A DNA stretch of 64,000 nucleotides from Symsagittifera roscoffensis (GCF_963678635.1 NC_087069.1:8258633-8322632), one strand, 5' to 3'. Positions 1-12,536 are shown, counted from the stretch's first letter. Notes: generated by a model from the letters alone, not told the origin. Made by a program: numbers and translations.

Positions 1-2
1 TT

Positions 3-464
3 TCACCGACGCCTTTTCCTTTAATTTTCCCGAATAACCTCGACGCTAGATATCGAGAACAATCATCAACAAATATCCCTTTAAGATTAGACTGGAATAC
101 ATTCACAGCAACCCCACCATTATTTGGACAACACTCAGAAAGCAACCGACTCCACAACTGGGCACTTAATAGATTACAATATAGACAAAATATCCACGAA
201 GACATTCGTGATCATAACATCCAAATACTCCAACAAAATAGTTTACAGTTAAAATTTGAAATCACGGTTAAACTAAACAACATTGCTCAACATCCTTACC
301 AATTAAACCCACCAATTATAACAGCTCAATCGCTACCACCACCATTTATAACAACTAAAGTAATATATAATTACGACAGATATACCAAAAAGACAATTGG
401 CTACATAACATTTTATAACCCGTACTCAGGATTATCCTTCACATGTATATTCCAAAAATATTGA
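3..464 (+). pseudogene. C-terminal remnant of the Met-less ORF (copy 1)
   Basis: The frame matches the last ~150 codons of the Met-less ORF at 23388-24524, and it is still open from the window edge. The stop used by copies 2 and 3 has mutated from TAA to CAA, so the frame runs three codons further to a TGA at 462-464. It overlaps the env start at 443 as in the other copies. Function unknown. It is listed as a pseudogene because the downstream genes of this copy are dead, not because this fragment itself is broken. Confidence 0.7.
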
Positions 465-3087
465 TTTTTCTCCAACTCCTTTTTTTCATAATCTCCGATC
501 AGAACATAAACCCTTCTCCCCGCACAGGACCCCAAGACTTATTAGTAACACATTACGATTGTGAAGAAAATGAACAAAAAATCTACTCAAATATGCAATA
601 AATCAAGTATCACAATGCGAAACAGAACCACAAGCTATAGAAACTACAAACGTAATAGCAACACTCTATTCAAAAGCCCGAGCAACAACAGTTATAGGAT
701 ATAAATTTACACCAACATTTTCCGAAAAGAAAGTACATTGTTCACAAGTCTCAAATGGAAATAAAAACCGACTTGACCACGAATCATTTTACCAAAGTAA
801 TAAAGAACGACTTTTGCATATCAATCCCGATGATTGTAAAAACGAACTACTCAGACTAAATATCACAAGAAATAAAAACACCGACAGACAATTGGTATAT
901 TTTCAAGTCTTTGCCGATTCTGTACATCAAGCAGAACTTGAAAGTTATCAAGGACACATAAAACTAGATGAAAAATACCCATACAATGGCGCACACTGAA
1001 GATTAACTTATGACATACACGATAAGCATTGGATACCACACATTGGTATAAATAATCCATCAAACTTCAAAGCAGACACAAAAAATAGAGGATATCAAGA
1101 AATAATGTTTTTCGATTGGAAAATACAACTCGAAAAAATACAACTCACACGAGATTTATCTGATAACACAATGATCTATCAAGGAATTAGACTACCTTGT
1201 AAAAACGATCAAGGTTATTGTGACCCTACAACACGAACACAAGCAACAATTGTTTGGTTTCCCGAAGATACATGTACAACATTTCAAGTAGCAAAAATAC
1301 ACGCTCGAATGATAAAATTTCACAAAAAATATTTTATACAATCAATTCCAAATGAACAAGTAAATCCATCACGAAAACAAAGTACTGATTTTCGAAACAT
1401 CCATTATATAGAAAATAAATTAACACGTTTTCGAATATATATCAAGAGACAGAACTTGCATGCAAATACAGAAACCCACTTCACAAAACACAATATTCTA
1501 CATGGTTTCGACATGGCCACCGGAAAAATAAAAATTGACCCTTATGCCACAGGACATCCTTTAAACGAAGGAACATCATATATACCAGTTAACTTTCAAA
1601 AAAGTAATGGTCAACCTGGTGGACATCTTAAGCCACATGACACTAGAAGCACACGTTTACAAGAACTATCACTAATGAATAATGTTATTTTGATAATATC
1701 CACTATGATATTCATTTAGATATGAAATTAGACTACACAATTAGTCGAATTTTTCAGGAAATGTCACTCTCTGAATTAGAAAAACTTCACCAACTATGCG
1801 AATTAGAACGGACACAAATCCTACAATCACTTGCACTAGCAGTAATAAAAATACACTACGCAGGATATTTATTATCAGGAAACAGATCAAATTTTCTAGA
1901 CTACGAAGGAAATATTTTATGGTTTTATACTTGTACCAAAAAAGTATCACCACTATATGTTTTTGAAGACAAAAGATGCTATAAAAGAATCCCTATCTTT
2001 TATAAAAATAAAGTACATTTTGTTGACACACTTTCAAGACGCACATATTTTTGGGATACTGCAGTCCCATGTGGATCAGAAAATAGCCACAATGTAGTAC
2101 AATTGAACCCTAATGAAGATAAATATTATCTTCTTACCCCATACCCCACATTAATGCAATCACTCAAAAAATTTTCACCCGAAAGCATTAGAGCCATTGC
2201 TCGAAACCCAAATATCGATTTACAATCAATTGGAACATATTCAAAATCCGATATCCAACATCACATTAGAACACGACAATTCCAGGAATTATTAACACAA
2301 ATGGACACTATACAAAGACAATCAATTGACCAAAACTTTAACACAAATGGACACTATACAAAGACAATCAATTGACCAAAACTTACGCAAACTTGCCGAA
2401 ACCGCAGGATTTGCAGATATCTATACATAAGATTATAGCGGATATTTTAAAGACATTAAAGATTATATATATCTAAACGGTGAAAAATACAGACCACAAG
2501 ATATTTCACCTATAAATATTTTTAGCTTTGTTACACTAAAAAATGAAATTCTCGATTTTCTAGGATGGCTTTATTACATCTTAGAAAAATTAACTATTTT
2601 ATACGCAATGTTTAACTTTATAGGATTTCTTTTTTCACTTTTAAAAGGAATCTATATTACATGTGCTAAACACACACAAGTAAATAGACAAGCAAGTGTA
2701 GCACGCATACTAGTTGCAGGATTTTTTGGAATTTTTTCATCATCAATAAACAAAATCCTTCTAGACGCACAAATAAAAGAATATAACACAAAAATAGCGA
2801 CAAGACAGAACACATACGACGAAGAACACAATAATATAGAAGTAACGCCTACAGCACAACAGTTGCCACCCCTACCACATAACCATCCATTATCCTTAGT
2901 CCCAAGAAATTTCCGAAACTTACCAATAACACATAATCCAAATTTTAGACCAACCATATCGCAAAGTCCCATACAGCATATAATGACACATCATTCACAA
3001 GATGAAAATACATATGAACAAATTATCGAACAACCCCATACCACCGCTTTTCAGTCTCAAAATAATATTTTTTTTAGCCCACGATGA
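443..3087 (+). pseudogene. env: Broken chuvirus-like envelope gene (copy 1)
   Basis: Aligns by eye along its whole length with the 872-aa env at 24512-27130. Lesions include a frameshift near 582, a TGA at 997-999 where the intact copies have GGA, an indel near 1437, a deletion of about 25 bp near 1500, scrambling near 1680-1700, a 46-bp tandem duplication at 2292-2383 (not a multiple of 3) and a TAA near 2428 where the intact copies have CAA. Recognisable blocks remain at 1105-1490, 1722-2375 and 2608-3087. The cytoplasmic tail has PTAQ where copies 2 and 3 have PTAP. It ends in the ATGA junction shared with the next ORF. No functional envelope can be made. Confidence 0.9.
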
Positions 3088-4872
3088 GCCGACAACTTGG
3101 ATCCCTACACCGATCAAATTCCCACCCAACCAACCTCAAAACTCCAATTACAATAATTCCACTTTTAGCTTTCCCGCCACCCGATTTCTCAACTAGTAAT
3201 ATCACATCAAGCATGAATTCAGACACTAATTCAGATACTTCAGTTTTATACTCCATTTCACAACTCAATAACCCTAATATAGAAACCCCTGATGAATTTG
3301 CAGACTCCGAACCATCTCCATCCAATAATTTTGAACCAACTCCTCAGTTTTTTCAAAACCCCCTATTCAACCAATCCCACCATATAACCCACTCCCGCCC
3401 ATTTCTACCCCCTCTTATGCTTCACAAGTAACCCCAACCTACTCTTCATTTCATTCAGACCGATCATCCAATTCTCCAGATATTCCCCAAATCTCCCAAG
3501 AACTAGATAATTTTATCACCCTACAACAACAGCTAATACACCCTAACACCCTCACTCTAAATCAAACTTCATCCACAATAGAATCCTCAAATCCACCTAC
3601 TCCTACACCCTCTTCAGCTTATACTGCCTCATCCACCGAATCATCCAATAGCACTAATAGAGCTTATCGCACTTTTAAAAGAAAATTCCCAAACCATCCA
3701 TTCCCGACCAAACCAGGAACAGCCCGTGAATATATTAATCACCCACACCACACTAACACGAAAGATTTCCTAGCAATCACCCTACCTTCATTTCCACAAT
3801 ATACTTTAAACACACCTCACGACACTAACGACACACGTAGTTTTGTAGATGAACATGTTTTAATGCCTACACTTCATTGGACAACCTATTATCATTTTAC
3901 TAATCCCCTTTGCCTTCCGTTATCTAATACTCATAACGATATAGAAAGGAATAACGATATGCTATATCGACTCACCACACACTAACACATCGACAATTTA
4001 CTTATATAGGATATAAAAAATCACTAAAAACATTCACTGCACCCCGAGCTAACGAATTTACACTAGAATATTACGACCATAATATCATCCGAACTAATCA
4101 AGATCAATTTTTAGATGACGACCGCTTCGCTAACCCACAACTAACTGAAAAATTTTTCATCAAAACACTATATGTATTTACACTCAATATATTTGATCGA
4201 AAATATGATCACATCATTTCTGAAGCACTAACTGACATGCAAGCTTACGAAAGTTTTAAAGAAAAGTTTCATTTATTTTCACTAACCTTCCACTTCCTTG
4301 CACCACATGAACGCGATTTGCACTGCTCACACGACATTATGTTACGCACTAAACAAACCCACACCTATACATATTATCGCTTCATACAAAATAATTTTGA
4401 TCTACACACTCCATCAAGACAACCACACCATCGTTTTCAGTTTCTTAATTCAAAGTACACTTCGCCATTTTTTTCTAAATTTCACATATTGCATCAAAGA
4501 TACTAACCTCCACGGCATCCTCCGCAATTATGACCCAATAACACAAATGTATATATTTTGTCCCATCACGAAGACCTTTGATGCCGAAGAATCCAGACCC
4601 TTCCTTATCCCACATGAATTTATCCAACCTATAGAAATCCCTATATTAGAATTCATCCATAATACTAAATATAATCACAAAATATATAATCTCATTCAAA
4701 CACACCTTATGGGTTTGCAGTTGGCACCGAAGAACTAAAAACTATTAGAGCACTTCAATTGCTTTGGCCACTGCTTCTAACTAAAAACATCATTCGCATA
4801 CTAGCAAAATTACTAACAAATTCCGACATGATACACGACATATTCCCCCACGGTTTTTTCCCCGACGACTAA
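3084..4872 (+). pseudogene. Broken orphan ORF downstream of env (copy 1)
   Basis: Homologous to the intact 597-aa ORF at 27127-28920. The ATG overlaps the env stop (ATGA at 3084-3087). The frame is open to 3431, then shifts. Later blocks survive in other frames (4237-4506, 4298-4738), and the conserved C-terminal stretch ends with the same TAA at 4870-4872. The Pro/Ser/Thr-rich N-terminal third has diverged most. Function of the family is unknown. Confidence 0.85.
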
Positions 4873-4875
4873 CAG

Positions 4876-4953
4876 GTAAGTATAAATTATACATATTCTT
4901 TACTAATAAATTTAAAATTAATACTAACCATTCTTTATTCATGTCTCATTTAG
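4876..4953 (+). other. Canonical small intron after the last stop codon (copy 1)
   Basis: Three bases after the orphan ORF stop, CAG|GTAAGT opens a 78-bp segment ending in a pyrimidine-rich TTTAG. A perfect TACTAAC branch-point-like motif lies at 4922-4928. The same arrangement occurs at the same place in copies 2 and 3. Splicing itself is inferred. Confidence 0.6.
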
Positions 4954-6478
4954 ATTTTTAGTCTTCATCCCACGGTCATCTGCAAAAAACAGAAAAGAAA
5001 AATAAAAAATAAAAAACTTGTTAAAATTCTTCTAAACTCTATTAATGTTTTGCACTAGATAAATATAATAAAATTCATACCAATGTAGTAAATTATTTTA
5101 TAAATTGTTTCCCCAAAAGCAGTAAATTTAATAATGATGAAAATTTGTAACTTAATTTTTTCCCCAAAACTAGCAGTAAAATTAAAATTCTATGTAGTAA
5201 ATTGATAAAATGAAAATGCAGTGCTAACCTTTTGATATTTTCATTCACTCGCACAAGAATTCTATCCAAACTCGCACAGCTCGCCCACGAAGAATTGTTT
5301 AAATAATGAACTTCAGTTTCAAGTTTTCACACTCAACAACTCTAACACACGATAACAAGTTTCAAACTTTCATTTAACCCGGTTGGAAAGGAATTATATA
5401 CTAAACCAAACTAACCAACGCAGCTTACTAAACACCACAAATCATAAAATAACAGCATGACTAAGAAAAGAAAACCAACGGTACCCAAACCGGATTAACC
5501 CAGTTTAAAACTGGATAATTTATTCTTTTGAAGACTATTATAAAGTCTAAGAAAGAAATAATAAAACACAAAAAAGTCGAAAGACAAACCCATAACAAAA
5601 ACAATTTGATTTTTGAAAAAAGGACACAACCAACGGAACATAAGAAAGACCACCATAAACCCAACATAAAACGTTATCACATAACAGGACCTCTCACAGA
5701 AACCGCACGAAATCATACTCCCACTCCTGGCCTAACCCACCAGAGAGGACGTCCTGAGCATGCTCTATAGCCGGCCTAACCCACCGCGCTACATCCACGC
5801 TTTGTGACCACACTTCTATTTTTAATAAGAGGTACTCAAGGGTGAGTAACTCTTCAAAATAACCGAACTAAAACAAAATGCTTTTGTGAAAACAACTAAC
5901 TAAAATCATAATTAAAACACTGAACTAATAAAAATTTTATAAAATGTAAATTATTCTTTGCAGTATATAGACCAGCATACAACAACAAAGACGAACATCC
6001 AAAGACAAAATGACCCCACTACACTCGTAAAAGAATGGTCAACCACAACCAATATGCCAACCACAATCACAAATCAAAGGATTTAGAGTACGACTTGACT
6101 TCGCAGAAAAGGACTTCATTGAACTAGACCAATGACCACCTCGATGTTCAAGTATACGTACAGATCCGAGTTACAAGGCATCCCCTCCACGCACAATCTC
6201 CACGCCATTCCCAGACGAGGTCGAACACAAACAAGTTCTCTACATAATACAGAAAAACCCGTCATAGCAAACCATTCTGAAATCAGATTGATTTCGTTGG
6301 GAAACACAGTCGTTGTCACAAGAACACAACGATTGATGTCCCTAACTCCAGCGTCCTGGAACTTCTCTAACAAGAGGAACCGGACAAGAATATGATGTTC
6401 GCCAAATACCAACGTCCATCATCCATCCTTTGAATTGCAGAAAGATAATTCTAAAAAACTCTGTAAAACCCGGATGGG
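4954..6478 (+). other. Element 3' non-coding region (copy 1)
   Basis: This 1.5-kb stretch between the small intron and the 3' LTR has no convincing ORF. It holds spaced GCAGTAAAT-type repeats (about 5080-5225), a CCAGTTT/AAACTGG stem-loop near 5501-5515, and two GGCCTAACCCACC motifs (about 5731 and 5773). The second branch-point/acceptor module of the intact copies is damaged here (GCTAAC, CAA instead of TACTAAC, CAG). Confidence 0.7.
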
Positions 6479-6888
6479 TGGAACCTGATCTAAATTATAT
6501 TTTATGATTGGATAAATTAGATATTTTACCACTGTAAAGTATTTAAGATTAACCAATCATGATCCATCTAACTAACAACCCACTTATTTGTAAGTGCTGA
6601 AATTACTTGTAATTTCAGCACCAGAGAGATTTGAATTTAACTTAGAAATTAGTTGCCTCTCCAAGAGAACTTCAGCAGCCGCAATAAACCAGTATATCCT
6701 AGATCTATTGAGCCTAGCAGAGACTAGTTAAACAACCTGAGACTAGATAGTATAAGAGTAAGATTAGGATCGGTATTAGACTAAGAAGTTGCACGAATCT
6801 ATCCGGCCAAAAATAAGATAGCGTGACGAGCAGACGGTGTACCCTATCCGAAATTACTCTATGAGTTAACGACATCGGTCATAACTCA
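6479..6888 (+). repeat. 3' LTR of copy 1 (410 bp)
   Basis: Starts TGGAACC and ends ATAACTCA, giving TG...CA termini, and has the same 410-bp length as the four LTRs of copies 2 and 3. It has more private differences than those LTRs, for example around the CTCTCC segment and in the last 30 bases. It contains AATAAA within GCAATAAACC. Confidence 0.95.
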
Positions 6889-8076
6889 GAATGAAAAATG
6901 ACAAAATCTACAATGATTTAAAAATCTTTGGGTTAAAGAGACCAAGGGAGAGGAGGATATAAGGATGCAGTTTGGCTGTGGTTAATTATTTCAAACATTT
7001 CGCACAGCAACCATTTGTTCCAAAGATGATACTGTTTTGCTCCCTTTTTAGAGCACATTGAAATCTTTTACACCATCTAAAATTATAGAACCTGAAATTT
7101 ATCAGTTTTTAAATTGTTGTGCGCAGTTTGCCAAATTGAAGGAAGATGTTGTGAAATGTTAACGAAACATTCACATAGACAAAACATACACAAGGATCAT
7201 TAGTCCAGAAATTTTTTTGGCTAAAAGTTTATTTCAAAATCGGAGTGTGTTTTAAATAAAACAAAATTTTCTTTGGTTATCTTAGCAACCCGGTCAATTT
7301 TTTTTGCTGCAAAGTACCAAATGATTGGTATCAAAGTTAAGTTTACCTTTTCAATTGTCTGCAATTATTTATTGTTGTTTTTTTTCGAAGTTTTCCTGAA
7401 AAATTCTGAAGTTCGAAAGTTACAAATGGCTTCTTTTTTGACTGATTAGCTCAACTTTTTACGTTAGTTGTCTTGTGTTCTAAGTATTCTAGTTTAAAAT
7501 GTAAAAAAAAAGAACCCTATTTGAGTGCCTAGATAAATTCTTTATTTTTGTAACAATTGTCGAAAATTGTCTGTGCAACGAAAACCTAATGTGGAAACTA
7601 CTTCTACAATTTGCGTTCTTTTTTGGCTCCGAGAACACGCCTTATAAGCAAATGCTCACATGCCTTGAAAACAAGGTGTTATGGTTTTTTAGTCGGCTAT
7701 ATTCTTATGAGAAGTTTTTTCAACCAATGACAATTCTTCAACCGTGAATCTCTAGTAGTAATAGAAAACCACGTAAACCCAAAAATTTTTCGAAATAATT
7801 TTCAAAAATGACGTCAACTTTCATGTCTTGTGACTGTATCGTAAGAACTATGACGTGTTTTTAGAAGCAATGGATCCTATCTTTGCAGCATTGACTAAAT
7901 CACTGAGCAGTTGGAACAACTATAAATGTTCCAATAGCTCAGGAAGCTTTTTTTGCTATCAAAAAACTCATTGCTTTAAAAACAGGAGACAATTTTAAAG
8001 CTCTCTTCGGGTAGTGACTTTTTAAATTTTCAATCTAATTCGTACAATTTTTCGCGATCTGCTCACTTCAAATTTC

Positions 8077-8410
8077 GACTGTGTTTGAAGTCAGTTTTGA
8101 CCTTTCTCGGAATAGGTTCCGACCATGTTCGAGGTATGTTTCGACCTGGGAAAAGGTGGTGAAGTGGTTAAGTCTCCGCCTCTCAACTGAGATGTCGGGC
8201 TCACCATTATCTGTGCTCGTTATTTCAGGATGAGGCAATGAATCTTAACTGAGGGCACAACAGTTCTCTGTGAGGAGCTTAACAGTTCGTATGTTGGTCC
8301 TTTCTTTTGAGAGTAAATTGTCTTATTAACTTGACCGTTCTCGATGTATTTTGACTGTGCTCGAGGTATGTTTCGACAGTGCTCGCGGTGTGTTTTGAAT
8401 TTGTGTTTGA
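8077..8410. repeat. 22-bp minisatellite interrupted by an insertion
   Basis: Units of exactly 22 bp with consensus near GACYRTGYTCGAGGTATGTTTC lie at 8077-8098, 8099-8120 and 8121-8142. The array resumes at 8333-8352 (20 bp), 8353-8374 and 8375-8396, followed by a decayed partial unit. The 180 bp between the halves are unrelated and include a tRNA-like segment. Confidence 0.75.
8150..8220 (+). repeat. Degenerate tRNA-like (SINE-like) segment
   Basis: GGTGGTGAAGTGGTTAAG resembles a pol III A box and D arm, and an anticodon-arm-like stretch follows. No good B box (GGTTCGANTCC) is present, so this is at most a decayed tRNA-derived repeat. It lies inside the insertion that splits the minisatellite. 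Confidence 0.3.
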
Positions 8411-10549
8411 CCTAAGCCCCTGTATCGGCTATTCTTTGCGGTCGATTACTGACATGCCATCAATTTTGAAAGCGGTTATCACGCCTTAGTTAAATTTCAT
8501 TCTGTTTTTCTTGATTTTTTTAAATAAATGCAGATCGAATTCAGAAAAACTGCAAAATTAACGTAATATTCTATTTATTTTAATCCTGTTTTCATCTTGA
8601 AAAAAAAACACAAAATTAATTGAGTTAAAAAACATAATTTTGCCGTATTATGTTTGGACTATTTTTGTCATGATCAGAATTTAGAAAACGTTTCTACTAT
8701 GTGAGGACAATATTTGTCTTTTCCAGATTTTTGCGAGCAAACAAATCCCTCCCGACTTTCGCAGTCCACAAATCTACGCTGTGACCGAACTTTTCCGATC
8801 TTCGCGAGTTGGGCAAAGAATGCATGACCGGTTTTAGTTATTGTCTTCCATATTTTGAAGTAAGATTTACTAACTATGAGTTTTTTAAGATTTTTTTTAA
8901 ATACTTTGAACAAAATTCAAATTGCTTTTAAAGAGTAAAACCAATTTGCCGGCTTGTCTAATGAAATGGAAAGAATGACTAAATTTGCGATTCAAGAAAA
9001 AGAGATTCGGGCAAAAAATGTGCTATTTTCCCATCCTGTAAGACTGAGACTCGGACTAAAAACCTGTTTCATTTTCCGTAAATTATCGGTAATATAAACA
9101 ACAACTTTTAAATGAATAACATTTTGAAAAAAAACCTAATTTCACGGTAAACATGATTTCACAACGCTCTTATCGTTGATAATAATCTGTCAATATTTTG
9201 ATGGCAAACTGACCTTAATCGAACAAACCAGTATTTTTAAGGCCTTCTTTTCTGTCCTAAAAACTGTATTTTTAATTATCGCGCTTATATGACGTCAACA
9301 ATTTAAGTGCAAGCAAAAGAGATGATTTCACTAATAAGATGACAAATTAGCCCGTTTTCCCAGAATAGTGGTCTCCATTAGTTGTAAAAATGAGACGAAA
9401 GCAGCCTAATTATTCCATCAGAAAAAGTAATCACACATTGGGAATGATTTCAAGTACATTTCATAGGAACACGGAACATATGATCATTCTAGCAAAAAAA
9501 CTATTGTGAGTTAAAAAAATTGTGTTTTTAATAGATTTGAATGTTAAACAAAAACAAGACTGCTTGTATTAGGGATATGATTGAAAGTTCCCACTGCCAT
9601 TGGACGTCTACGAAAAAATTTGTAATTTTTTTTTTGATTTTGTTTTGAATCACGAGCTTTGCTTACGATAAAACTTGATTTTCAATAGAATTACTTCAAA
9701 ATTTTCACTTCTGAGTAATCTTGATGAATTTGTTTAAGACACAAAATTTGGCTCACTTTGCCCAAAAGAGCGATTTCAGACCATAAGTTAGTACCAGAAA
9801 AACATCTTTTATTCTTTGAACTCGAGGTTTTAAAAATGAGATGATAAAAAGAAACATCGTCAGTTTTAATTTAAAAAAAAAACTTTTTTGGAGAAAAAAA
9901 AACACCTAAGTTATGATAATTCATCTTTTTTCTAAAGTCTGATTCGAAACGTTTTCTGGTTTTTGATATCAAACTTGAAAAGTTAACTAAACCGATTTCT
10001 GGCTTGCCGAATTAGGCGGCATTCTAGATTAACAGAAAAACTTATGCAGCGTATGTAATTTTACAGTTTACAAAGATCGGCAATTTCAGCGACATAATCT
10101 ATGCTTTTTTTGAACCTAAGCAGGGCTAAAAACAGTTTTACAATAAGACAAAAATGAAAATGGTAACAATTTAGTTTCTGAGCCAGTTTTTGAAGTTTTC
10201 ACTCTTGAACATTTTAATTACTCAAGCATTTTCTTCAGTTTCTGGTGAAAAATAACTTGACTTTTGTGAATTCATAATGACATTGTGTGACCAAGTTGAA
10301 AAATTGTACATGAATCGTTTTTTTATTGATAATAATTGAACAATTAAATGACTTTTAACGCCTAGCTAATGCCTGAAAAAAACTTCGTTTCATGAAACGT
10401 CAGTTAATTATTGTGATTATATTTTCTAATAATTTTGAAAACCAAAGCTTGCTCTTTATGGTAGAAATTCCTCAAAAGTAGTGTTTTCTTTTTAAAATGT
10501 TGCTTCTAAGAGTTCTGATCGAGATCAAGTGTCTGAGAATTATTTTATG

Positions 10550-11087
10550 GGATCAATTGAGCAATCCCCCCCCCCCCCCCCCCCCCGTAATGACCAATTG
10601 AGCTATCTCCCCCCCCCCCCCAACAAAAAGGAAAAAACTCTACAAAAAGATCCCAGCAAACGCAAGTAGATGGATGATGTGCTTACAGCACGCAATCAAT
10701 TGATCGACTGAAGTTTATTTTATATGAGTATCGAAAAAAAAATTGGAAAAAAAAATCGAAATTTATGAAAAAAAAAAATATTTTTTTTTTGCAAATTTTG
10801 TTTTGGCGACCATAGCCTCATCGAGGAAAACAATTTACCAGGGTTGGTGCTCTAGCCTTGTATCTGAATAGCAAAAACGGTTCTCCGCAGCACCTTTATT
10901 TTGTACGCAAAAGCTTTTTTTGTCATTTTAAGAAAGAAAAAGTCGTTGGAAAATATATTTTTTGATTTCATGTCATTCAAACTATTTTCAAGTAGTTATA
11001 AACATGTCTCAAGTACCTATTGATCTGTCTCCCCCCCCCCCCCCCCCCCCCCTACGCGAGATTGGGGGGAGATTGCTCAATTGATCC
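10550..11087. mobile_element. Non-autonomous DNA transposon (MITE) with 8-bp target duplication
   Basis: The ends are inverted repeats beginning GGATCAATTGAGCAATC (left 10550, right end 11087) and continuing into C-rich or G-rich runs. They are flanked by the perfect 8-bp direct repeat ATTTTATG at 10542-10549 and 11088-11095. The interior has no ORF. It carries three long poly-C runs (10566-10586, 10609-10621, 11031-11052) and subterminal variants of the end motif. An 8-bp duplication is typical of hAT-type elements and also occurs in Merlin and P families. The terminal bases do not decide between them. Confidence 0.85.
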
Positions 11088-12038
11088 ATTTTATGTTCAC
11101 ATTGTCGCAGCTTTTCCCCGATTCTTTTTCAAACTACATCGCAACTAGTTTTAGACTAATTTCGGTTAGCTTTAGGATTTCAACTAAGCTCCAGACCATC
11201 GCGACCGGAAAACAAAGTTTCCAGCTTTTTTTCCGCGACTATGTAAACCTTAGGTTTATATGCGATTTGGCCTCTAATTATCACAGGTGCAGTTTAGAAA
11301 GTCTGGAGTTTGGCCAGACCTCGAACCTGGTACACAAGTGTACCTAAAATCGATACCTTTATCTAGTTACTGGCCAGTTAATTAAACTTACGTGGCTATT
11401 AAGTTCTCAGTTTTTTTTTGGAGCACCGAGAAGAGAAAAGACTTAAGAACTATTGAAAAAGCTTGATTTATTCAAATTAACATAACAGGGCTGGGAGTTT
11501 TTACACACGGGGTAATTTTAATTGTTGTAACGACTTTCGTACCGAAAGTAACGCAATATTTGTGCTTGGGCTGGTTTTTTTTTCAGACAAACTTCGCCCA
11601 TTTTTGAGCATTTTGCCCATTTTTGACGGAATTCACCTTGATACGAATTCACCTTGTTTTTTTAAGTTATTGATTAGTTCTTTACATTTGGCCTTGAAAA
11701 AACAGTTGTGCTTTACTTTGTCAATTTGTTCTCTGTGACCTAAGTTTGGGCAAAATTTTACCATTTTATGAAAAACCAGCTGTGCTGAAAATTTCTTTTT
11801 CTTTCAATTATTTTTACTCGTGACTAAGCAAAAAATCGAGTACTTGAACCACGATAGTTTCATAAGAATTTGATTGATTTTTCAATCCTTAATTAAAAAG
11901 TTTGTATGCGAAAGAAGAGATAAAACTAAACCGTTTCCAATGAAAATACACACGGTTTGAGACACTATTTGGCAAACATCCTTTCAGCAAATGTCGGTAA
12001 TTGCAGTCTATATATGATTTTTTAAGAACTAATGCTGC

Positions 12039-12448
12039 TGGAACCTGATCTAAACTATATTTTATGATTGGATAAATTAAATGTTTTACCAATGTAAAGT
12101 ATTTAATATTAACCAATCATGATCCATCTAACTAACAACCCACTTATTTGTAAGTGCTGAAGTTACTTGTAATTTCAGCACCAGAGAGATTTGAATTTAA
12201 CTTAGAAATTAGTTGGACTCTCCCGAGCACTTCAGCAGCCGCAATAAACCAGTATACCCTAGATCTATTGAGCCTAGCAGAGACTAGTTAAACAACCTGA
12301 GACTAGATAGTATAAGAGTAAGATTAGGATCGGTATTAGACTAAGAAGTTGCACGAATCTATCCGGCCGAAAATAAGATAGCGTGACGAGCAGACGGTGT
12401 ACCTTATCCGAAATTACTCTATGAGTTATACACCCCAGACATAACTCA
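12039..12448 (+). repeat. 5' LTR of copy 2 (410 bp)
   Basis: TGGAACC...ATAACTCA. It contains a TATATTTTATG stretch near 12053 as a possible TATA element and an inverted CCAAT pair (ATGATTGG at 12064-12071, CCAATCAT at 12113-12120). A GTGCTGAA/TTCAGCAC stem-loop lies near 12157-12185, and AATAAA at 12243-12248 fits a poly(A) signal in R. The U3/R/U5 borders cannot be fixed without transcript data. Confidence 0.95.
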
Positions 12449-12450
12449 TC

Positions 12451-12473
12451 TGGTGCGACCATAAGTCTCGAAC
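12451..12473 (+). promoter_or_regulatory. Primer-binding site (tRNA)
   Basis: Two bases after the LTR, TGGTGCGACCATAAGTCTCG begins with TGG, the complement of tRNA CCA. The complementarity appears to run into the T loop, since the complement would read GTTCGAG. The implied tRNA acceptor strand reads GGTCGCA before CCA. I could not assign the amino acid. The same site is at 44312 in copy 3. Confidence 0.75.
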
Positions 12474-12536
12474 AAGACCTTACTAGATTAGAATTAACCA
12501 AAAATAGATTAGAAATTAGACAAAAACATTTACAAA

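Larger units (their letters stand above)
1..6888 (+). mobile_element. Copy 1: 3' part of an old env-bearing Ty3/gypsy element, cut by window edge
   Basis: This segment is collinear with the last 6.9 kb of the two full-length copies at 12039-30943 and 43900-62802: end of the Met-less ORF, env, orphan ORF, small intron, 3' non-coding region and 3' LTR. The 5' portion lies outside the window. Env and the orphan ORF carry several frameshifts, stop codons, a deletion and a 46-bp tandem duplication (2292-2383), so this is the oldest of the three copies. The LTR is followed by GAAT, the expected right-hand 4-bp target duplication; its left partner cannot be seen. Confidence 0.93.
6889..12038. other. 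Intergenic DNA between copies 1 and 2
   Basis: AT-rich sequence with many short A/T homopolymers and no ORF showing protein-like composition. Apart from a 22-bp minisatellite near 8077-8410, a degenerate tRNA-like stretch inside it and a 538-bp DNA transposon at 10550-11087, I see nothing that can be annotated. The A-rich, G-poor strand bias of the retroelement stops at the LTR boundaries. Confidence 0.7.

Noticed and set aside
8077-8410. CRISPR-like array of short repeats
   Set aside because: Eukaryotic context, contiguous units without unique spacers; it is a minisatellite.
8674-8913. 79-codon minus-strand frame
   Set aside because: No recognisable composition or motif and no second copy for comparison.
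11081-11347. 88-codon plus-strand frame starting inside the end of the MITE
   Set aside because: Crosses the transposon boundary and has no domain signature.
12274-12501. Minus-strand ~75-codon frame in the LTR/leader, seen again at 30769 and 44135
   Set aside because: It lies in the LTR and recurs only because the LTR recurs; the start regions differ between copies.
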